Below, one piece after another: positions 60,241-64,000 of a stretch of DNA of 64,000 bases; the stretch's first letter is position 1, and every line of letters begins with the position of its first letter. The stretch covers positions 19,329,311 to 19,393,310 of the forward strand of contig OY783209.1 in assembly GCA_963678705.1 (NCBI GenBank), read 5' to 3'. This DNA comes from Panorpa germanica (lineage: Eukaryota; Arthropoda; Insecta; Mecoptera; Panorpidae). The position numbers were made by a program, and so were the translations under genes. The notes beneath the pieces were generated by a model, which was not told where the DNA came from, searched no databases, and worked only from the letters and a program-made list of their open reading frames with translations.

Positions 60241-60732
60241 CTAGCTCATTACATGCTTATTCGATTTCAAGTTATAGTACTTAAAATTTTTGCCAAAGTG
60301 TTTATGTAGTTCTTCGAATTGTATCTCTTCTTCCTGGCTGAATCTTTGTCCAAGGCGATCTTTAAATGTTACTGCCATTTCGGCAGCTTCCAAGTCGACG
60401 CTCCTTTGAGCAATATCGTCAGCCTCTCCTCTCTCAATTCCACATAATTTTGTGGCAAACTGCAAATACCTGCCGTATTTGTCCTTTTTGTCATCATCCG
60501 GCGACCACAGAAGTTCTTCTCCTGGGTTGTCATCAGCGTAACGATCCCGAGGCGTGTCTGTATCACCTTTAACGAATTCTGGAATTTCTGCTTGATGTTT
60601 GGGCCCCACTTTTATTAAATTAATTTTTGGGAACCCATTTAACTTCTTTGGTTCAGATAGCACAATTCCTTGTGCTTCTGCTACTTTGGCAGAAGGTTTT
60701 TTTATTCGCTTCGATTGTCTACGATTTTCCAT
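60241..60732 (-). CDS. ELM2-SANT protein (CoREST/MIER-like), stop inside SANT, 163 aa
   Basis: ATG at 60732 (AAAAATGGAA) follows a splice acceptor TTCTTTTTAG (60741-60740); a donor GTGAGT at 60820 in minus-strand GAAAGGTG|GTGAGT gives a 5'-UTR intron of about 81 nt. The protein starts with a basic nuclear-type stretch (RRQSKRIKKPSAK), then ELM2: INLIKVGPKHQAEIPE, ELLWSPDDD, an acidic helical part, and a SANT start FSQEEEIQFEELHKHFGKNF in which the usual Trp is Phe. ELM2-SANT modules recruit and activate class I histone deacetylases. A TAG interrupts SANT, but the frame continues 24 codons with YYKHFKKTKSY, the expected third helix. At 163 aa it is shorter than any CoREST or MIER: a truncated paralog, a recent pseudogene, or one part of a spliced gene. 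Confidence 0.65.
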   Translation of the reverse strand: MENRRQSKRIKKPSAKVAEAQGIVLSEPKKLNGFPKINLIKVGPKHQAEIPEFVKGDTDTPRDRYADDNPGEELLWSPDDDKKDKYGRYLQFATKLCGIERGEADDIAQRSVDLEAAEMAVTFKDRLGQRFSQEEEIQFEELHKHFGKNFKYYNLKSNKHVMS

Positions 60733-60739
60733 TTTTAAT

Positions 60740-60820
60740 CTAAAAAGAAATTCAATAATTATGTAAAATTTATTTATAACCTCCAAATATTAAATATTTA
60801 TTTATCGTATTTTAACTCAC
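60740..60820 (-). other. 5'-UTR intron of the ELM2-SANT gene
   Basis: Minus strand GTGAGT...TTCTTTTTAG, 81 nt; the untranslated first exon lies just to the right (about 60821-60860), ending GAGAAAGGTG. Confidence 0.5.
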
Positions 60821-60954
60821 CACCTTTCTCGAGGAAATCTAAAATGAAATGAAAATTTTTGGTTTCTAACTTCTGAGTGGGTGTCAGGGTCAGTGTCACC
60901 AACAAAAAAAAAATAATAATTTCTTCTGTCTTTCTTTACCAAGTTACGATTCCA

Positions 60955-61268
60955 GAGATATCGCGATTCTAAGAGTCGATATCTCAGGAATGGTAACTCT
61001 TAGAAAAAAAATCATAAGGACCATTTTTGTAGAGAATTTTAAGATCTACAACTTTGGTTTGAGGTTTTTTTTTTGATAAAACTTACCGTTTTCGAGAAAA
61101 ATCCAAAAAACCTCAAATTTTGACCTTTGACCCCGAATAACTATTGAAGCACACATAGAATCAATAGGGATTTTTAAAACTTTATTTGTAATGATAATCC
61201 CCAGCTCTCCACCATTATTTGGCTCTCCAGCATTTTTGTTATTTCAAATGTCTATCTTAACCGGGCTA
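60955..61268. mobile_element. Half copy of the fold-back element
   Basis: Matches the spacer and right arm of the 58-kb element (CTCTTAG, GGACCATTTTTGTAGAGAATTTTAAGATC, TTACCGTTTTCGAGAAAAATCC, CCCCAGCTCTCCA) and ends ACCGGGCTA. The left arm is absent. It lies about 130 bp upstream of the ELM2-SANT gene. Confidence 0.85.
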
Positions 61269-64000
61269 CTACTATGGCAAGTTTTTTCAAAAATTGGCTC
61301 AACTATTCAAGATTCCGAAATGGTATAATACTAAAGAAAATCTAGCAATAAGAAAAAGTAATGCATACTATTTCCAAACAAGAAGAGTTGTGTAGTTAAT
61401 AGTTATCACTTTTACAATACCCAAAATAGGTTTTTTATTGTTGAATGAATTAAATTACAATGGTACAAACAATTTTTCATTTATTTTATAAATGTATTAC
61501 ATTATTTACATTATTGATAATATCATTTTTAAAGTAGGACTCACTGGCCAGGACATATTCCATAAGAAATGCATTCAGCCCCCATTGCTTCAAAATGGCG
61601 ACGCCATCAATAAGCTGGTTGAAGTAATAATTGCTTTCGGACTAAATTTAATATAGACAATTTTTATATAGATCAATATTCTGTTCAGATAAGAAGCCCA
61701 TTAGACGGCCAATTGATCACCTATCAATAATAATTGGTCCGTGATTTAGATATGAATTAAACGGTTGTTTAAAATTATATATTCACGCGATGCTAGTGGC
61801 ATCTAGCGTGAATCGTAATCACCTTGCATGACACGCGATTGTTTATAAGATTAAAAAAAAATCACAAAATTTATAAATCGAAAACGTAACTTTATTTTAA
61901 CGAGGAAAATTATATAGTCCAAAAGAAAATCGAGAAAATAAATGCTTTTAATTCATTAGTGAACAAAACAACATCATTTAATAACTAATTAGTGTATTAT
62001 TTGTTTATTTTTAAGAAATTATCAAGATTATAACCTTTGAAATTTCTACTGAGAAATTCATTTTTATTTTGACATTTTAAATATGTTGTCTAACGTAATT
62101 TCTTATGTTGATTTCAAAATTGAAAATAAAATTGAAAAATAATTTGTTTTACGCTATTTTGAACATTCTCCATATAAAATTGACTGAGAATCAGAAAATA
62201 TAAATCAACGCCTTAACATGCTGATATTTTGGACACCGTAAGACTTATTTAAAAATTTATTACATATGTGAAATCATATTAATTTTCGGACTGTATGTAC
62301 ATTTGAATTAATTTACTACTATTATATTTATTCTACAATGGTTTTTTAACAGTGTCCGCAGCGACATTCCTGCGCGCGTCTTAATTTATTTAAATGATTT
62401 TTAAAGGAGTTTCACTTTTCAACATTTTGTTGCAATTTGTTCAACTTATCTTCTTCTAAACTAGTTTTTTTCTTTGTTAATTCTTTTATTATATTAATTA
62501 TAAATTGCACATTTGTATGTCAACAATCTTGCAGCTTAAGGTAACCATATATACATGTAATATTCATGTGGCGTTATGGTTTAATTGAAGTCAGTATTTG
62601 TGGTTTTCTTACAGCTAAACTAATGGTTATTTTTTGTTTTTGTTTTCACACACTTTTAGCGCATACTTTCAGCTTTCAGAATTTTTTTTAAATCTTAGAT
62701 ATATTATTAAATAGGACCGGTACACGCATTCGCGCGCAACGGTTTTTTTTCAGTACCCCAAATCTGTGTGATGCCTAGAAACCACGAAATTATAAAATCC
62801 AAGTGCATTTTGTTAAGAGCATCGCATAAGCCGGTTATAATATTTTAGAAATTTGTAAAACATATTTTAAATGGCCACTTTGAAAACATTTTTACACATC
62901 TTCTAGGTGTTGTTCTTTTATTTTCGATTGAAATAAGTTTTATTATATGTATATTGACGTATTTATTTTTTTAAATATCTGAAGTTGACGTAGTTAAAGC
63001 TATATCAATTTTGAATTAAAGTTTTGCACTGTGTTTTAGCTCTGCATATGACGTCACACAAGAAATAAGTAATCGAGATTATTTTTCTTTTGTCGCAACC
63101 TTCGTAATATAATACTTTATGGGATAGACAACACAGCTGTTAGTAGTAAATGACGTACACACACTCTTTTGCACCGTTGTTGTATAAAAGAGATCGCAAA
63201 TCTGTGCTCGTGACATACCATGCATTAGAACTGTCTATGACGTTGGAGTTTTTAATAATTCAAGAGGCAAAATGTCTTTTTTAATTATTCTCCTAAATAT
63301 AGCGAGTTATTAACAAATAATTGGATATTTCAGGTTCTGGTAGCCAACTTTATCAATGTATTACACAGTTTTATAGAAATTATGATATAGGATATAGGAT
63401 ACAAACCTATTTTGTTTTAGAACATTGATTTTACAAAAACGGTTAAAAATAATTTAAAAATTCTTTCTTTATGTGTTACATAATTAAATTGCGTATATGT
63501 TAAACAAATTTGAAATCAGTCAGAGTAACCATAGCGCATTAATGTGACGAATAACATAGCTTCAAAAAATAATAACTTCAAAATTTTGACGTTGTTGAAA
63601 AATATTCATATCTTTGTCATTAATATAGCTACGAATTTCAAAGTAGTCTTAAAAAATTCGTCAAGGTTGAGACTATAATTTAAAAGAAACATTTCGACTA
63701 ACAACTGAACCTGTAGTTCAAAATTACACTTATAGAGTTACCATTTATTACATAGAAGATTCCGATAACGATGGTGCTGCCCTCTGTATGTTATTTGTAA
63801 AATTATTCTTGGTTACGTATAGATGGTAGATAGGACTTTCTTGATTGCAGATAGTGGACCATGGATGCTGTAAGATTGCTGCGTGATCATCGGATGCATT
63901 TCAGAACATTGAATCTAAACTGGCCAGTACTTATTTGTAGTGGGGGGTTTGTTAATTGGACAGGTATGCACTTAAAGGGCATGGCTTAGATTTTAAATAA
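61269..64000. other. No gene recognised (61,269-64,000)
   Basis: AT-rich DNA with no frame worth reporting, no clear repeats and no RNA gene seen by eye. Confidence 0.5.

Noticed and set aside
60366-60572. Frames on both strands overlapping the ELM2-SANT gene (60366-60572 plus, 60369-60566 minus)
   Set aside because: Shadows; only the 60732-60241 frame gives ELM2 and SANT patterns.

Overview
The window is AT-rich animal nuclear DNA, almost certainly from an insect: spliced genes with short GT-AG introns, Helitrons, Gypsy and Copia LTR elements, long TA microsatellites and tRNA-like short repeats. A decayed non-LTR reading frame near 47 kb resembles elements common in ants, bees and wasps, a weak hint of Hymenoptera; the species cannot be fixed from this sequence. 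Nothing bacterial is present. Left part, 1-42,990: a head-to-tail tandem array of about 2.25-kb units. Each unit carries one intronless 368-codon gene for an AGC-type Ser/Thr protein kinase most like the N-terminal kinase half of MSK/JIL-1, followed by a TA/(ATATATGT)n microsatellite and a conserved 5' flank with a likely 89-nt 5'-UTR intron. Twelve units (u0-u11) are visible. Only the last three (36843-37949, 39153-40259, 41412-42518) are fully open; u7 is open but shortened to 308 codons; the rest carry stops, frameshifts, deletions or a lost start. Shared mutations show that a three-unit block (u0-u1-u2) was itself duplicated (u4-u5-u6). The array is interrupted by an almost complete but decayed autonomous Helitron (3585-9048), three 1,552-bp copies of a second Helitron that sit at the same site and so were copied with the units, a Gypsy element with identical 596-bp LTRs (20347-23927) and a Copia element with identical LTRs (31975-35799). 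Both LTR elements lack the reverse-transcriptase core. Right part, 42,990-64,000: mostly unannotatable AT-rich DNA with small mobile elements (a TIR element and its short derivative, a fold-back element and a half copy, non-LTR and SINE-like scraps) and two gene candidates on the minus strand: a four-exon gene for a small secreted basic protein (48848-49653), and an ELM2-SANT (CoREST/MIER-like) gene with an upstream non-coding exon and a stop inside the SANT domain (60241-60732). The main story is birth and decay of an amplified kinase family, with transposons serving as time stamps for the duplications. The role of the kinase, and why it was amplified, cannot be read from the sequence.
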